A stretch of DNA of 64,000 bases from assembly GCF_000769115.1 (NCBI RefSeq), contig NZ_JQZV01000006.1, forward strand, positions 73,598 to 137,597. Reading direction: 5' to 3'. A model generated the notes under the pieces. The model had not been told where the DNA came from. It worked only from the letters and a program-made list of their open reading frames with translations, and did no database searches. This document shows positions 1-8,559 of this stretch, piece by piece. Made by a program: the position numbers and the translations under genes. Each line of letters opens with the position of its first letter. The first letter of the stretch is position 1. The stretch comes from Porphyromonas canoris. Its GTDB lineage: Bacteria > Bacteroidota > Bacteroidia > Bacteroidales > Porphyromonadaceae.

Positions 1-525
1 ACCACCCACATCCGGAGTTGCGATAACGAGATTGTCCATGCTCAATGTCTCCTGAATGTAGTTGGAGAAGACATTCGATGCGTAAAGGTGATCCACAGGG
101 ACATTAAAGAATCCTTGAATCTGATCGGCATGAAGGTCCATGGTGATCAAGCGACATATTCCGGCAGCACAAAGCATATCGGCTATCAGCTTGGCACCGA
201 TGGAGACACGAGGTTTATCCTTACGGTCTTGACGCGCCCAACCGAAGTAAGGGATGACAGCCACGATATAGTGGGCACTTGCACGCTTTGCCGCATCTAT
301 CATCAGCAAAAGCTCCATAAGATTATCCGATGTCGGTACCGTACTCTGTACCAAATAGACATCTTTTCCACGAATGGACTCTTCATAATAGACACTGAAT
401 TCTCCGTCTGCGAATCGGTCTACTTGCATCTTTCCAAGTTCACAACCGAGGCTTTGACATATTTTTTCTGCCAAGTATCGGGAGTTTGTTCCTGAGAAGA
501 TCAGAAAATCTCGTTCTTTACTCAT
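1..525 (-). CDS. prs: Ribose-phosphate pyrophosphokinase, 3' part outside window
   Basis: Makes phosphoribosyl pyrophosphate from ribose 5-phosphate and ATP for nucleotide, histidine and tryptophan synthesis in the cytoplasm. The first 175 residues are visible, from ATG at 525 read leftwards; the frame is open to the window edge. N-terminal motifs fit the family: FSGTNSRYLAEKI near residue 10, the DRFADGEF segment near 36-43, the RQDRKDKPR ATP-binding loop near 98-106 and the metal-binding TMDLHADQIQGFF segment near 128-140. The family is usually about 310 residues, so a little under half is missing. A Bacteroidota-type promoter lies just upstream at 579-608 and implies a leader of about 45 bases. 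Certain from sequence for the part seen. Confidence 0.97.
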   Translation of the reverse strand, partial: MSKERDFLIFSGTNSRYLAEKICQSLGCELGKMQVDRFADGEFSVYYEESIRGKDVYLVQSTVPTSDNLMELLLMIDAAKRASAHYIVAVIPYFGWARQDRKDKPRVSIGAKLIADMLCAAGICRLITMDLHADQIQGFFNVPVDHLYASNVFSNYIQETLSMDNLVIATPDVGG

Positions 526-578
526 ATTCAGATTTTAATAGGTATATGTAGAATATATGGGGTGTCCCAAATATGTTA

Positions 579-608
579 CAAAAATACAAACAATTTCTAT
601 AGGAGCAA
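579..608 (-). promoter_or_regulatory. Promoter for prs
   Basis: On the minus strand a TTG (606-608), 19 bases, then TATTTTTG (579-586) match the Bacteroidota housekeeping consensus TTG-N19/20-TAnnTTTG. It lies about 55 bases before the prs start codon. Confidence 0.6.
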
Positions 609-761
609 GGCGGGAAGAGAAAAGCCTTGCAGGGTAAACGGAGTTCGGACAAAAGAGCTTTGTTTCCCCTCTTGGATAGTAGCTTTCTTGCCGGTTTGCT
701 CTTCTCTTTTTCTCTTATTCCATGATGAAAAAAGGGTCTGAGAGCATATAAAACTTCTTCT

Positions 762-908
762 GAACAGGTAAAAAAGTCTCTTTGAACCTTATCAAATCCT
801 CACTTCAAGGCTTGAATGGTAAAAATCAAGGCTCACTTTCTGCAATTCAGGTCTTGAATCTTGCTGTTCCAACCTTGATTTTCTTGTTTGAATCTGTTCA
901 GACTCTTT
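762..908. repeat. Degenerate 21-base phased repeat array, locus 1
   Basis: Seven consecutive 21-base units begin at 762, 783, 804, 825, 846, 867 and 888 with no change of period. The best units share TTCAAGGCTTGAAT followed by seven variable bases, for example at 804, 825 and 846. Units are only about half identical, so the array is old or is held by spacing rather than by exact sequence. Related arrays occur at 38821-38925 and 53137-53283. No direct evidence of function. Confidence 0.6.
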
Positions 909-977
909 TTTTATTACTATAAGAGAAAGTTTTGAGCGGGATAAGAAAATAATTGCGCAGCGGATACAACCATAAAA

Positions 978-1017
978 AGAGAGGGCTACCCGATGAAAAT
1001 ATCGGATAACCCTCTCT
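978..1017 (-). terminator. Rho-independent terminator of the GH109-type gene
   Basis: Seventeen-base arms (978-994 and 1001-1017) pair with two wobble or mismatched positions around a six-base loop. Read on the minus strand the hairpin is followed by TTTTTAT. It lies about 50 bases after the stop codon of the upstream minus-strand gene. Confidence 0.8.
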
Positions 1018-1063
1018 TCTGTTTGCGAATACGGAGTGTCGAATCCGCAGATATTTTAGAGGT

Positions 1064-2476
1064 TTACTTCTTAAACTCCAGCTTGGATAGCTTATTCCAG
1101 TGACCGCGAGTAAAGTCCGGAATCTCTACCGGAGCAGAACCGTTGTCGAGAGAAATCTCTGTAAGCGGAATCAGACAGCACCACTCTGCAAGGTCGTACA
1201 CGTCCATATCCAAAGGAAGACCCTTTTGCAGACAGTAGATCAAGCGATAGTCCATGATGAAGTCCATACCACCGTGTCCTCCGACACGCTTTGCAGTCTC
1301 TTCAAGTTCTACATCCACGATCGGGTGGCGGTATTTTTCCATCAACTGCTTGCGTACTTCGTCCGGAACAAAGTTGTGTGTGTCGAGATCTTCGTGGTTC
1401 AGGGTAGTCTCCTTATCCAGATCCTTTCCGCTAAGAGCAAAGCCCGGAGTGGGATATTTATTGGCAAATCCTTTTGTCCCGGAGATTTGATACAGACGGT
1501 TATATGGTCTTGGAGAAGCAACGTCATGCTGAATCATGATGGTCTTACCCTTTTCGGTGCGGATCATTGTCATCGTATGGTCGCCGTTGCGGAAGTCTTT
1601 TACCTCTTCTCCTGTTCTCTCTTTGATAAGAGCCGGAATCTGCAAAGGCTTTGTGTCCATGCTGACAAGGTAGTTGAGTTTATCTCCACGGTGAATGTTC
1701 ATCGCCTGACAAACCGGGCCGAGACCGTGTGTAGGATATACATCGCCTCTGTGCTTGCGGTTGTAGTCCAGTCTCCAGTCGTTCCAGTATGCGCTCCAAA
1801 AGTCGTTCAGAGAGTGGATATACGCGCCTTCGCCATGTATCACCTCACCAAGCAGACCTTGTTGAACCATGTTCAGAGTAGTAAGCTCGAAGAAGTCATA
1901 TACGCAGTTTTCAAGCTGCATACAGTGTTTCCTTGTGCGTTCGGAAGTGTTGATAAGATCCCAAATCTCTTCCATGGTCATCGCAGCAGGTACTTCGATA
2001 GCCACGTGCTTGCCATCGTTCATCGCCTGAACACCCATCTTCGCGTGTGAAGACCAGTCTGTGGCGATGTAGATAAGATCCAGATTTTCCATTGCAGAGA
2101 GCTTACGCCATACCGCAGTGTCTCCATAAAATTCTTGAGCCTTGGGCAAGCCTGCTTCCACAAGCTTTGCATTGACCTTCTCTACACGATCCTGCTCTAC
2201 GTCGCATAGTGCCACGATCTCCACTCCCGGTATGTTCATCATGCGATATACGGCACCGGGGCCTCTCATACCAAGTCCTATAAATCCGACTCTTACGGTA
2301 GGAAGCGGTTCGGTGGCAAGCTCCAATACGTGCTCCTGACCTGCCGGTCTTTCCGGGACTTCGACTTTAATGATGTTGTCTTTTTCGGACGTCGATTTCT
2401 CCGAAGGCGTACAAGCGAACATGGCTACTCCCATAAGAGCTGCCAACACTAAGCTTGTGAGCTGTTTAATCTTCAT
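1064..2476 (-). CDS. Gfo/Idh/MocA-type lipoprotein, probable GH109 alpha-N-acetylgalactosaminidase
   Basis: A 470-residue predicted lipoprotein. The start at 2476 is preferred over an upstream in-frame ATG at 2554 because it opens directly into a signal peptide with a lipobox ending at Cys22. A Rossmann NAD-binding motif, GFIGLGMRG, lies at 64-72. An EVP motif lies near 161 and a YPTH motif at 247-250. In family GH109, NAD-assisted glycosidases, conserved Glu, Tyr and His residues in such positions act in catalysis, so removal of terminal alpha-GalNAc from host glycans is the likely role. The gene stands alone with its own -10-like box (2544-2551) and terminator. A plain Gfo/Idh/MocA oxidoreductase is the alternative; the signal peptide and the Tyr/His motif favour GH109. 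Confidence 0.8.
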   Translation of the reverse strand: MKIKQLTSLVLAALMGVAMFACTPSEKSTSEKDNIIKVEVPERPAGQEHVLELATEPLPTVRVGFIGLGMRGPGAVYRMMNIPGVEIVALCDVEQDRVEKVNAKLVEAGLPKAQEFYGDTAVWRKLSAMENLDLIYIATDWSSHAKMGVQAMNDGKHVAIEVPAAMTMEEIWDLINTSERTRKHCMQLENCVYDFFELTTLNMVQQGLLGEVIHGEGAYIHSLNDFWSAYWNDWRLDYNRKHRGDVYPTHGLGPVCQAMNIHRGDKLNYLVSMDTKPLQIPALIKERTGEEVKDFRNGDHTMTMIRTEKGKTIMIQHDVASPRPYNRLYQISGTKGFANKYPTPGFALSGKDLDKETTLNHEDLDTHNFVPDEVRKQLMEKYRHPIVDVELEETAKRVGGHGGMDFIMDYRLIYCLQKGLPLDMDVYDLAEWCCLIPLTEISLDNGSAPVEIPDFTRGHWNKLSKLEFKK

Positions 2477-2543
2477 GTTCTTATAAGTTTTATGTGTTGG
2501 AATATACGATTCTATGTTTGAGCCTCGTGGCAAAACATCCTCC

Positions 2544-2551
2544 CAAAGGTA
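2544..2551 (-). promoter_or_regulatory. -7 promoter box for the GH109-type gene
   Basis: TACCTTTG on the minus strand, about 70 bases before the chosen start codon, fits TAnnTTTG. No good TTG lies at the expected upstream distance, so only half the promoter is convincing. Confidence 0.4.
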
Positions 2552-2596
2552 CAAAATAATGTTGAATAATAGCCTTTTAGAGGTTTTGCCTGCTTT

Positions 2597-3181
2597 TTAT
2601 TTGGATGCCCCGGAAAGGCATTTCTCTATCTCATGACGGAGTAGAGAGGTTGGCAGCCCCATCACATTGTAGAAAGATCCTTCTACTTTCTCTACCGCTA
2701 TGAGCCCTATCCACTCTTGTATGCCGTATGCACCGGCTTTGTCCAGAGGGGAGTAGGCGTCCACATAGTAGCGGATGGTCTCTTGGGAGAGGGGGCGAAA
2801 ATATACTTTTGTTACGGCACTTGTCTTACAGACCCTCCCTTTATAGGATAGCACCACGCCGGTAATCACTTCGTGCATTTTCCCGGACAGGAGTGAGAGG
2901 ATGCGTACAGCGTCTTCTTTATCTTTCGGTTTGCCTATGATCTCTCCATCGAGGAGGACTATCGTGTCTGCCGTAATGAGCAGCTCGTCTTTTGAAACCA
3001 ACGGACCTATGGCACGAGCCTTTTTCTCTGCCAAAAATTCAGGGACTTTTCTTGGGTCCATCTCGGGAGAAAAGTCCTCTTGACAGGGTGCGGTGCGAAC
3101 CTCTATCTTATACCCCATTTTCCGAAGAAGATCTTTTCTTCTTGGGGAGCTGCTTCCAAGTATTATCTTAGTACGTGGCAT
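2597..3181 (-). CDS. maf: Maf family nucleoside triphosphate pyrophosphatase
   Basis: A 194-residue cytoplasmic housecleaning enzyme that hydrolyses dTTP, UTP or modified nucleotides to monophosphate and pyrophosphate. Family marks are SPRR at 12-15, ADTIV at 71-75 with the catalytic-type Asp, KPKD at 84-87, DKAGAYGIQ at 147-155 and a closing EGSFYNVMGLP segment. The GAYGIQ form fits the dTTP/UTPase (YhdE-like) subgroup. It is the last gene of a four-gene minus-strand unit, 17 bases after kdsC. Length and motifs are complete. Confidence 0.95.
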   Translation of the reverse strand: MPRTKIILGSSSPRRKDLLRKMGYKIEVRTAPCQEDFSPEMDPRKVPEFLAEKKARAIGPLVSKDELLITADTIVLLDGEIIGKPKDKEDAVRILSLLSGKMHEVITGVVLSYKGRVCKTSAVTKVYFRPLSQETIRYYVDAYSPLDKAGAYGIQEWIGLIAVEKVEGSFYNVMGLPTSLLRHEIEKCLSGASK

Positions 3182-3198
3182 ATTTTGTTATTCTATAT

Positions 3199-3720
3199 TT
3201 ACCATCCAAAGGCATCCCCGGTTAGCCATAGCCCTTTGGCTTTCATCAACTGTTCCAATACGTCTCTGGCAACTCCCATGCCTCCTTCCACCGGAGAGAT
3301 GTAGTGCGCTATTGCTTTCACTTCAGGAGCAGCATCGGCAGGTGCAACGGCGAGTCCGCTACGCGACATTACCGGTATGTCCGGAATATCATCGCCTACA
3401 TAGATCACCTCATGAGGCTGTAGCCCGGTCTTTTGTAAGAAGTCTTCCCACTGCTCTGTCTTGTTGGAGGCTTTCATATAGACGTGCGTCATGCCGAGTG
3501 CATTGTATCGCAACGGCAGGGAGGGAGAATAGCCTCCTGTGATGATACCTAAAATGAGCCCTTGATCTGTGGCTTGCTTGATGGCATAGCCATCTCGAAC
3601 ATTCACGGTACGCTTTGGAATGCCACTCTCATCCATATCGATGGTGGTCTTGGAAAGTACTCCATCGACATCGAATATGACTGCTTTGAATGGTCTCAGG
3701 TCTTCTAATATTCTACTCAT
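3199..3720 (-). CDS. kdsC: KdsC-like 3-deoxy-D-manno-octulosonate 8-phosphate phosphatase
   Basis: A 173-residue HAD phosphatase without a cap domain, which releases phosphate from KDO 8-phosphate on the way to lipopolysaccharide inner core. The nucleophile motif DVDGV is at 17-21, the motif II Thr near 61 and the GDDIPD metal motif at 109-114; the C-terminal GG-GVARDVLE segment is typical of KdsC. It overlaps the upstream DUF2520 gene by 8 bases and is followed by maf after 17 bases, an order I recall as common in Bacteroidales. Other small HAD phosphatases of this C0 type are the alternative. Confidence 0.9.
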   Translation of the reverse strand: MSRILEDLRPFKAVIFDVDGVLSKTTIDMDESGIPKRTVNVRDGYAIKQATDQGLILGIITGGYSPSLPLRYNALGMTHVYMKASNKTEQWEDFLQKTGLQPHEVIYVGDDIPDIPVMSRSGLAVAPADAAPEVKAIAHYISPVEGGMGVARDVLEQLMKAKGLWLTGDAFGW

Positions 3721-4516
3721 CTGAATCTTTTGTGTGGTGCGACAACTGTTGGATGTTATGGCTAACGCTCCGATACACTTCGGTAAGAGAAGGCAAGCCC
3801 TCCTCTTCCAGCAGTGAAAGGTGGCGCGAAAGCACGTTATGGTCTCCTCTTACCGCAGGTCCGGTCTGGCTCTTATCCGCTCCCATCTCCATCGCTTTAG
3901 CCATGGTCTCTTGTATGAGAGGGTTCAGAAGGGTCTCTTCCAGTCCATACCTCTTGAGCAGAAGGGCTGCGGAGTGCAGCATGTTATTGGAAAAGTTGCA
4001 GGCGAAAACCGCAGCGAGGTGCAGGATGAGCCGTTCGCCGGAGCCGGTTTCCCTGATCTGCTTGCTCTGAAGAGCAGAGGCAAGTGTCTGTATAGTCTCC
4101 TTTGCTTTTTCGTCGGAAGCCTCTACGAACAGAGGAACATCGGACATATCCAACGCTCTGGAACGTGAAAACGTCTGCAACGGATAGAGCACACCGATAT
4201 GGGGATGGGGAGAAAGTGTCTGCATAGGAATGCTTCCTGCCGTGTGCAGAAGCACAGCATCCGGAGCGATATGCCGGCAAAGCTGCCCGGCAAGAGAGGC
4301 TAAAGCGGTGTCCGTAACGGATAGAAGGTAGATGTCTGCCGTTCGGGGAAGCTCTTCCACTCTTGTTACTCCTTTGGTGTCGAGCTTCCGAGCCAATGCT
4401 TCTGCGTGCTTTGCCGTGGCACTCATCACGCCCAAACATCGGAGATTTGCCTTTGAGAGAGCTGTCCCTATGTGGGTCGCAACATTGCCGGAGCCTACAA
4501 GACAGAAGGTGTACAT
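3713..4516 (-). CDS. Rossmann-like/DUF2520 protein, ProC-like
   Basis: A 267-residue protein with an N-terminal nucleotide-binding fold (VGSGNVATHIG at 7-17) and an all-helical C-terminal domain of the DUF2520 type, with a LHLAAVFACNFSNNM segment near 165-179. The plan is that of pyrroline-5-carboxylate reductase and related NADP-dependent reductases, but the substrate of this family is not known. It sits second in the minus-strand unit, 12 bases after the nitroreductase gene, and its 3' end overlaps kdsC by 8 bases, so the two are probably translationally coupled. Confidence 0.8.
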   Translation of the reverse strand: MYTFCLVGSGNVATHIGTALSKANLRCLGVMSATAKHAEALARKLDTKGVTRVEELPRTADIYLLSVTDTALASLAGQLCRHIAPDAVLLHTAGSIPMQTLSPHPHIGVLYPLQTFSRSRALDMSDVPLFVEASDEKAKETIQTLASALQSKQIRETGSGERLILHLAAVFACNFSNNMLHSAALLLKRYGLEETLLNPLIQETMAKAMEMGADKSQTGPAVRGDHNVLSRHLSLLEEEGLPSLTEVYRSVSHNIQQLSHHTKDSDE

Positions 4517-4528
4517 GGTGTAGTGAAA

Positions 4529-5074
4529 TCAGTCTTCTATATCCTTGAACGTGTCTATGGATACACGTCCCCAGTCTATCTCTATATCACGGAATGCGAG
4601 ATCTTCATCATTGGCAGGGACACCGAGTGCAAGGATGCAGAGGACTCCTATGCTCGGAGGGATGTTCAGTACTCTCTTCACGACGGCTTCGCTCTCTTCT
4701 CCGTCGGGAGAGGTGGAGTCTGCCACGTGTATCCAGCATGAGCCAAGCTCCAGATCGGTAACGGCGAGCTGCATCATAGTGGCAGCGATGGCGGCTTCTG
4801 CTTCCGGACGGCGCGACTTATTGAGATCCACAGCCACAACGATAGCCAACGGAGCTTCTGCCAAAAACTTACTGCCCATCTTCTTACTCTTGGACAACGC
4901 TTCCAGCGTGCTCTTATCTTCTACTACAATAAAACGTGTGGCGTTGGTACTCATCGAGGATGGCGCACGAAGCCCTACCTCTAATATCTCCTGTACAGCC
5001 TCTTGAGGGACAGGGACGGGTGCAAATTTGCGAATGCTTTTACGCTTTGAGGATATAAAATGTACGTGACTCAT
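4529..5074 (-). CDS. Nitroreductase family flavoprotein
   Basis: A 181-residue FMN-binding oxidoreductase. The N-terminal SIRKFAPVPVP segment, with the Arg that binds FMN phosphate, the LRAPSSMSTN segment near 35-44 and the LGSCWIHVADS segment near 113-123 are characteristic. The short length and the missing extended helical region place it with the small nitroreductase-like group. The natural substrate cannot be told from sequence. It is first in the minus-strand unit leading to maf, and its upstream region carries dispersed repeat copy A. Confidence 0.88.
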   Translation of the reverse strand: MSHVHFISSKRKSIRKFAPVPVPQEAVQEILEVGLRAPSSMSTNATRFIVVEDKSTLEALSKSKKMGSKFLAEAPLAIVVAVDLNKSRRPEAEAAIAATMMQLAVTDLELGSCWIHVADSTSPDGEESEAVVKRVLNIPPSIGVLCILALGVPANDEDLAFRDIEIDWGRVSIDTFKDIED

Positions 5075-5220
5075 ATCTTTCTTCTTTTGTTGTCTGTTAG
5101 GTGTCTGATGCTTGACACAAAACCTTGTTGTAAAGGCTTCACGAAGATAGTTATATTTTCCGTAAAAGAGGGAAGAGATGCTCTCTTCTCAACCTCTCTT
5201 TTAGGCTCTTTTAAGGGGAG

Positions 5221-5774
5221 CTTTTATATAAAAACGGAGAGCCGGCTCCTCTTTTTCTTGCTCCGATTTTTCTCCCGGTCGGAGAGCATGAAAAATGGAG
5301 AGGGTGTGCTAAGTGTTTTACATTCAGGCGTATATGGAAAATCGCGAATTTGGAAAAAATTTTTTCTCAGTCCGTTTCATGGGCGCTTTTCGCGTTAATA
5401 GGTGTAAATTTCAATGCCTGCGCCTGTGAATATTTCCTAATAAAGAAATCTGCCTTTTTAGGTACATTTTAAGGTGAAAATGCTTAATTGATTGATATTG
5501 AGAGTTTTGATGTTTTTGGCTAAATACTTTAATTGAATCCGGTAAACGTATTAAATGAAATCGGTAAATACGTTTACCGGTTTCGTTTAATACGTTAAGC
5601 CGACAAAATATACTGCTTTATCGTTTTGGATGAATAGGTATCGGAAATTGTGTTAATAAAACAGCTCCGATTTAACAGTTTGGTCGTGCTCTGAAAACGA
5701 CCCCTCCGATCAAAATAGAGAGAGGGAAAAAAGAGAGCTTTTTTCGGTACTAAATATATAAAAACAGAGCTGTG
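5221..5774 (+). repeat. Dispersed 22-base-phased element, copy A
   Basis: About 550 bases between the nitroreductase and dehydrogenase genes, which diverge from it. It starts with TTTTATATAAAAACGGAG and ends near AAATATATAAAAACAG. It contains the core TCGCGAATTTGG followed by A6T6 and CTCAGTCCGTTTCATGGG (5342-5382), the segment TTTCCTAATAAAGAAATC (5433-5450), and nine units of exactly 22 bases from 5518 to 5715. The unit consensus is about GGTAAACGTGTTTAAT plus six bases. This copy replaces the CACGTT/AACGTG boxes of the others by ATACGTT/AACGTAT forms. I see no gene in 5075-5863. Confidence 0.85.
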
Positions 5775-5863
5775 GTGCGGAATGGAAACATAGGTTAAAA
5801 ATAGGAAATTCGGGAAAGGTATCATCGTTTTTCTTTACATTCGTATATACAAACTGTTGTTTT

Positions 5864-6643
5864 ATGTCGGATAAGAGAAGAACATTGATAACGGGAGCAT
5901 CCGGAGGTCTTGGTATGGAGATTGCGATGCTGATGGCGAGCAATGGTCATCACCTCGTTTTGGTAGCAAGAAACGAGGAGAGATTGCTTTCTTTGAAGCT
6001 CTACATAGAGCAGTCCTTCGGGGTCTCTGCCGATATCGTTGCCATGGATCTTGCTCTTGTCGAGTCTCCTCGCAGGCTTTACGATCTGGTTAGAGAGCAA
6101 GGCTTCGAGATAGAGATCCTTGTAAACAATGCGGGGTTTGGCGATTTTGCTCCGTTTTGTACCTCCGATCTGAAAAAACAACAGGAGATGATCGCTCTGA
6201 ACATCTCTGCCGTGGTAGAGCTTTGTCATCTTTTCGGACAGGAGATGGTATGGCTCAAGAAGGGGCGGATACTGAATGTTGCCAGCATTGCGGCTTTTCA
6301 GCCCGGTCCTCACATGAGTATTTATTATGCGACAAAGGCGTTTGTCCTCTCTTTTTCCGAAGCTCTTGCCACGGAGTTGGAAGGGACGGGCGTTTCCGTA
6401 ACGGCTCTATGCCCCGGACCTATACGGACGGGCTTTGAGGCGAGAGCCGATCTCTTGGCTTCGGGACTGTTTAGGAATCTAAAGGTGAGCGAGCCTCAAG
6501 ATGTGGCGCGATTTGGTTACGAAGCAATGATGAGAGGGCAGGTGGTTGCCATTCATGGCGTATGGAACCGGCTGTTGGTCTTTTCGGGAAGATTTGCTCC
6601 AAGGAGTTGGGTACGGAATATGGTACGTCGCATACAAGCATAA
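5864..6643 (+). CDS. Short-chain dehydrogenase/reductase
   Basis: A 259-residue classical SDR. The NAD(P)-binding GASGGLG is at 11-17, NNAG at 88-91, the active-site Asn near 113, Ser141 and the Tyr154-x-x-x-Lys158 pair. The basic residue after the second strand (VARNEER at 34-40) suggests NADP preference. The family similarity is to the DltE/YqjQ-like group of unknown substrate. It is transcribed alone; no convincing promoter or terminator was found, and dispersed repeat copy A ends about 90 bases upstream. Confidence 0.9.
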   Translation: MSDKRRTLITGASGGLGMEIAMLMASNGHHLVLVARNEERLLSLKLYIEQSFGVSADIVAMDLALVESPRRLYDLVREQGFEIEILVNNAGFGDFAPFCTSDLKKQQEMIALNISAVVELCHLFGQEMVWLKKGRILNVASIAAFQPGPHMSIYYATKAFVLSFSEALATELEGTGVSVTALCPGPIRTGFEARADLLASGLFRNLKVSEPQDVARFGYEAMMRGQVVAIHGVWNRLLVFSGRFAPRSWVRNMVRRIQA

Positions 6644-6773
6644 ACAGAACGGAAAAAAGTGTTACTATTGTCTCTCGAAAAGAGATAAGGCGTGAAGAAA
6701 CGAAACGGAATAGAAAATAAGGATTAGAAAACAGACAGAAAGTTTTACACAATAGTCGCCCTTCGTGATAAAG

Positions 6774-6789
6774 CACCGACCTGTCGGTG
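6774..6789. promoter_or_regulatory. Possible operator palindrome before the nuclease lipoprotein gene
   Basis: CACCGAC, two bases, then GTCGGTG form a perfect 7-base inverted repeat 75 bases before the start codon at 6865. Its position and symmetry suit a repressor site. No T-run follows, so it is not a terminator. No regulator gene is adjacent. Confidence 0.3.
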
Positions 6790-6864
6790 GATCTTTGAGC
6801 ATATAAAGTATGGAGAGCTTGTGATAGAAGAAAAGGGCGATGGTGGCAAAAAGATACTTTAGGT

Positions 6865-8511
6865 ATGATGTACACAAAAGAAGAACATAGGGCTTCCCTG
6901 AGTGGAGCCATGCTACTTCTCTTTTTGGTCGCTTTCGGAACGGTTTCTTGTAAGCAGGAGAGCGGTATTAAAGTGCCTCAAAAGAAAGAGCAGATCGGAC
7001 TTACTTTTTCTGCAAACTTTGCAGACGAGAGTTTACGTGCCCTTGATGGAGAGTGGGCATCCGGAGATAAAATCGGAGTCTTTACGAGAATGAGCCGTCC
7101 GGAAGCTGTATGGAACAAAGGAGAGCTGATAGCAGATAATAATCTGTTTATAAATGAGACAGGCGGCAGCCGTGCCATTTTCCGCCCGGCTTCGAGTTCG
7201 GACGAGATACATCTGATGGAAGGGCAGAAGATAGACATACTTGCCTACTATCCGCATAGAACTCCCCTCGATGAAAAGAGTGTTTCGCTTTCCGTTTCGG
7301 ATCAGTCTGCTCCGGAGCAGATCAATCTTCTATATGCCGATAATCTGAATGGTATCACCAGTAAAAGCAGTGCAGCGGATCTGGTCTTCCGCCATGCGTT
7401 GTCCAAAGTGCGTTTTAATGTGCGCTCTACCGACGGCTCTTCCCTTGAAGGACTGCAGGTAACTCTGCAGGGATTTCCTACAAAAGGGCGTTTCGACCTC
7501 CTCTCTCGCACGTGGAGTATAGAGCCGGCAGCCGGAGAGACTGTTACCGCCAAGATAGACGGAACAGGATCGGAGGTGAGAGCCGAAGCGTTCATACTGC
7601 CTTCGGAAAAGAGTAACGCAATGCGAGTGCTGTTTAGGCTGCCTTCCGGAAAAGAGTATATCTGGAATATCCGTGTGGATAGTCATGCTTTTCAGATGGG
7701 ATATGAGTACAGTTATGGTATCAATCTTAAGCCGGGAGGACTTATCCCGGACGACAAGGTCGGTTATCGGGAGCTGCCCCAAAAGCGTTCTTTGCCCAAT
7801 ACGCTCGTCCATACTCACTTCTCAACCGAACTGAATGGTGCAAGAAACTATACATTCCTGCTCGACACCAAGCTTAAGTTTGCCTATTGGGTGGCTTATC
7901 CTCTCCACGGATTCTATTTGGGCAACTTCAAGAGATTGAATAACTTTGACTTTGACCCCGATGTCCCGAAAGAGTATCAGGCTCGTCTTGATAAGAAAGG
8001 GTATCAAAGCAAGGATGGAATAAAGTATGATAGAGGGCATCAACTCCCAAGCGGAGACAGGACAGCAGGTCGAAAGCTGAACGATGCTACCTTCTATGCA
8101 ACCAATATGACACCTCAAGCAAGCGATCTGAACCAGCGGATCTGGCAGAGATTGGAGGGACAGATCAGAACATGGCAAGCCGGACTGGTTACCAATGGAG
8201 TGGGAAAAGATACGCTATATGTGGTTACCGGAGCCGGTATGGAGGATGGCGAACCGGTACACATGGCTCAAGATAATGACGGAAAAGATTGTCCTGCTCC
8301 GCACTACTACTACAAGGTGCTGGCTAAAATGGACAGACATGGAGAATTTCATACGATAGGATTCATCATGAAAAATACTTCCGAGATTTCAGGTGATAAT
8401 TATATGAAATACAAGTGTACGGTAAAGGAGGTGGAAAGAAAGACCGGATTTACCTTTTTTCCATTCTTGAAAGATGAAGTGAAGAATAAAATAGAAGATC
8501 ATCTTTGGTGA
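6865..8511 (+). CDS. Fimbrillin-like lipoprotein fused to DNA/RNA non-specific endonuclease
   Basis: A 548-residue predicted lipoprotein with lipobox Cys29. Residues about 40-290 resemble the Mfa-like/fimbrillin-like domain of Bacteroidales (KIGVFTR, LIYADNL-type segment, FRHALSKVRF). Residues about 310-548 are a NUC-type non-specific nuclease: DRGH at 389-392 with His392 as general base, TNMTPQ at 413-418, LNQRIW with the metal-binding Asn423, and Glu431. All catalytic positions are present. It likely degrades extracellular DNA or RNA at the cell surface. The next gene, 48 bases on, has the same N-terminal domain, so they are probably co-transcribed. Start is one of two adjacent ATGs (6865 or 6868); a shorter start at 6910 would still keep the signal peptide. 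Confidence 0.9.
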   Translation: MMYTKEEHRASLSGAMLLLFLVAFGTVSCKQESGIKVPQKKEQIGLTFSANFADESLRALDGEWASGDKIGVFTRMSRPEAVWNKGELIADNNLFINETGGSRAIFRPASSSDEIHLMEGQKIDILAYYPHRTPLDEKSVSLSVSDQSAPEQINLLYADNLNGITSKSSAADLVFRHALSKVRFNVRSTDGSSLEGLQVTLQGFPTKGRFDLLSRTWSIEPAAGETVTAKIDGTGSEVRAEAFILPSEKSNAMRVLFRLPSGKEYIWNIRVDSHAFQMGYEYSYGINLKPGGLIPDDKVGYRELPQKRSLPNTLVHTHFSTELNGARNYTFLLDTKLKFAYWVAYPLHGFYLGNFKRLNNFDFDPDVPKEYQARLDKKGYQSKDGIKYDRGHQLPSGDRTAGRKLNDATFYATNMTPQASDLNQRIWQRLEGQIRTWQAGLVTNGVGKDTLYVVTGAGMEDGEPVHMAQDNDGKDCPAPHYYYKVLAKMDRHGEFHTIGFIMKNTSEISGDNYMKYKCTVKEVERKTGFTFFPFLKDEVKNKIEDHLW

Positions 8512-8559
8512 TATATACAGAGTATTTATTGAGTTTTAATCCCATAAAATGAATTAAAA

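Larger units (their letters stand above)
526..1063. other. Intergenic region between prs and GH109 gene
   Basis: No gene is supported here. From prs outwards it holds the prs promoter (579-608), a 21-base phased repeat array (about 762-908) and the terminator of the GH109-type gene (978-1017). I see nothing recognisable in about 609-761. Confidence 0.7.

Noticed and set aside
762..908. CRISPR array as explanation of the 21- and 22-base repeats
   Set aside because: Units are contiguous with no constant repeat and unique spacer alternation, units are degenerate, and no cas gene is present.
1100..2050. A 316-codon plus-strand frame opposite the GH109-type gene
   Set aside because: The minus-strand gene has signal peptide, Rossmann motif and terminator; the opposite frame has none.
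5221..5774. Insertion sequence remnant
   Set aside because: No transposase fragment in any frame. The element may still be a MITE mobilised in trans, as noted in the findings.
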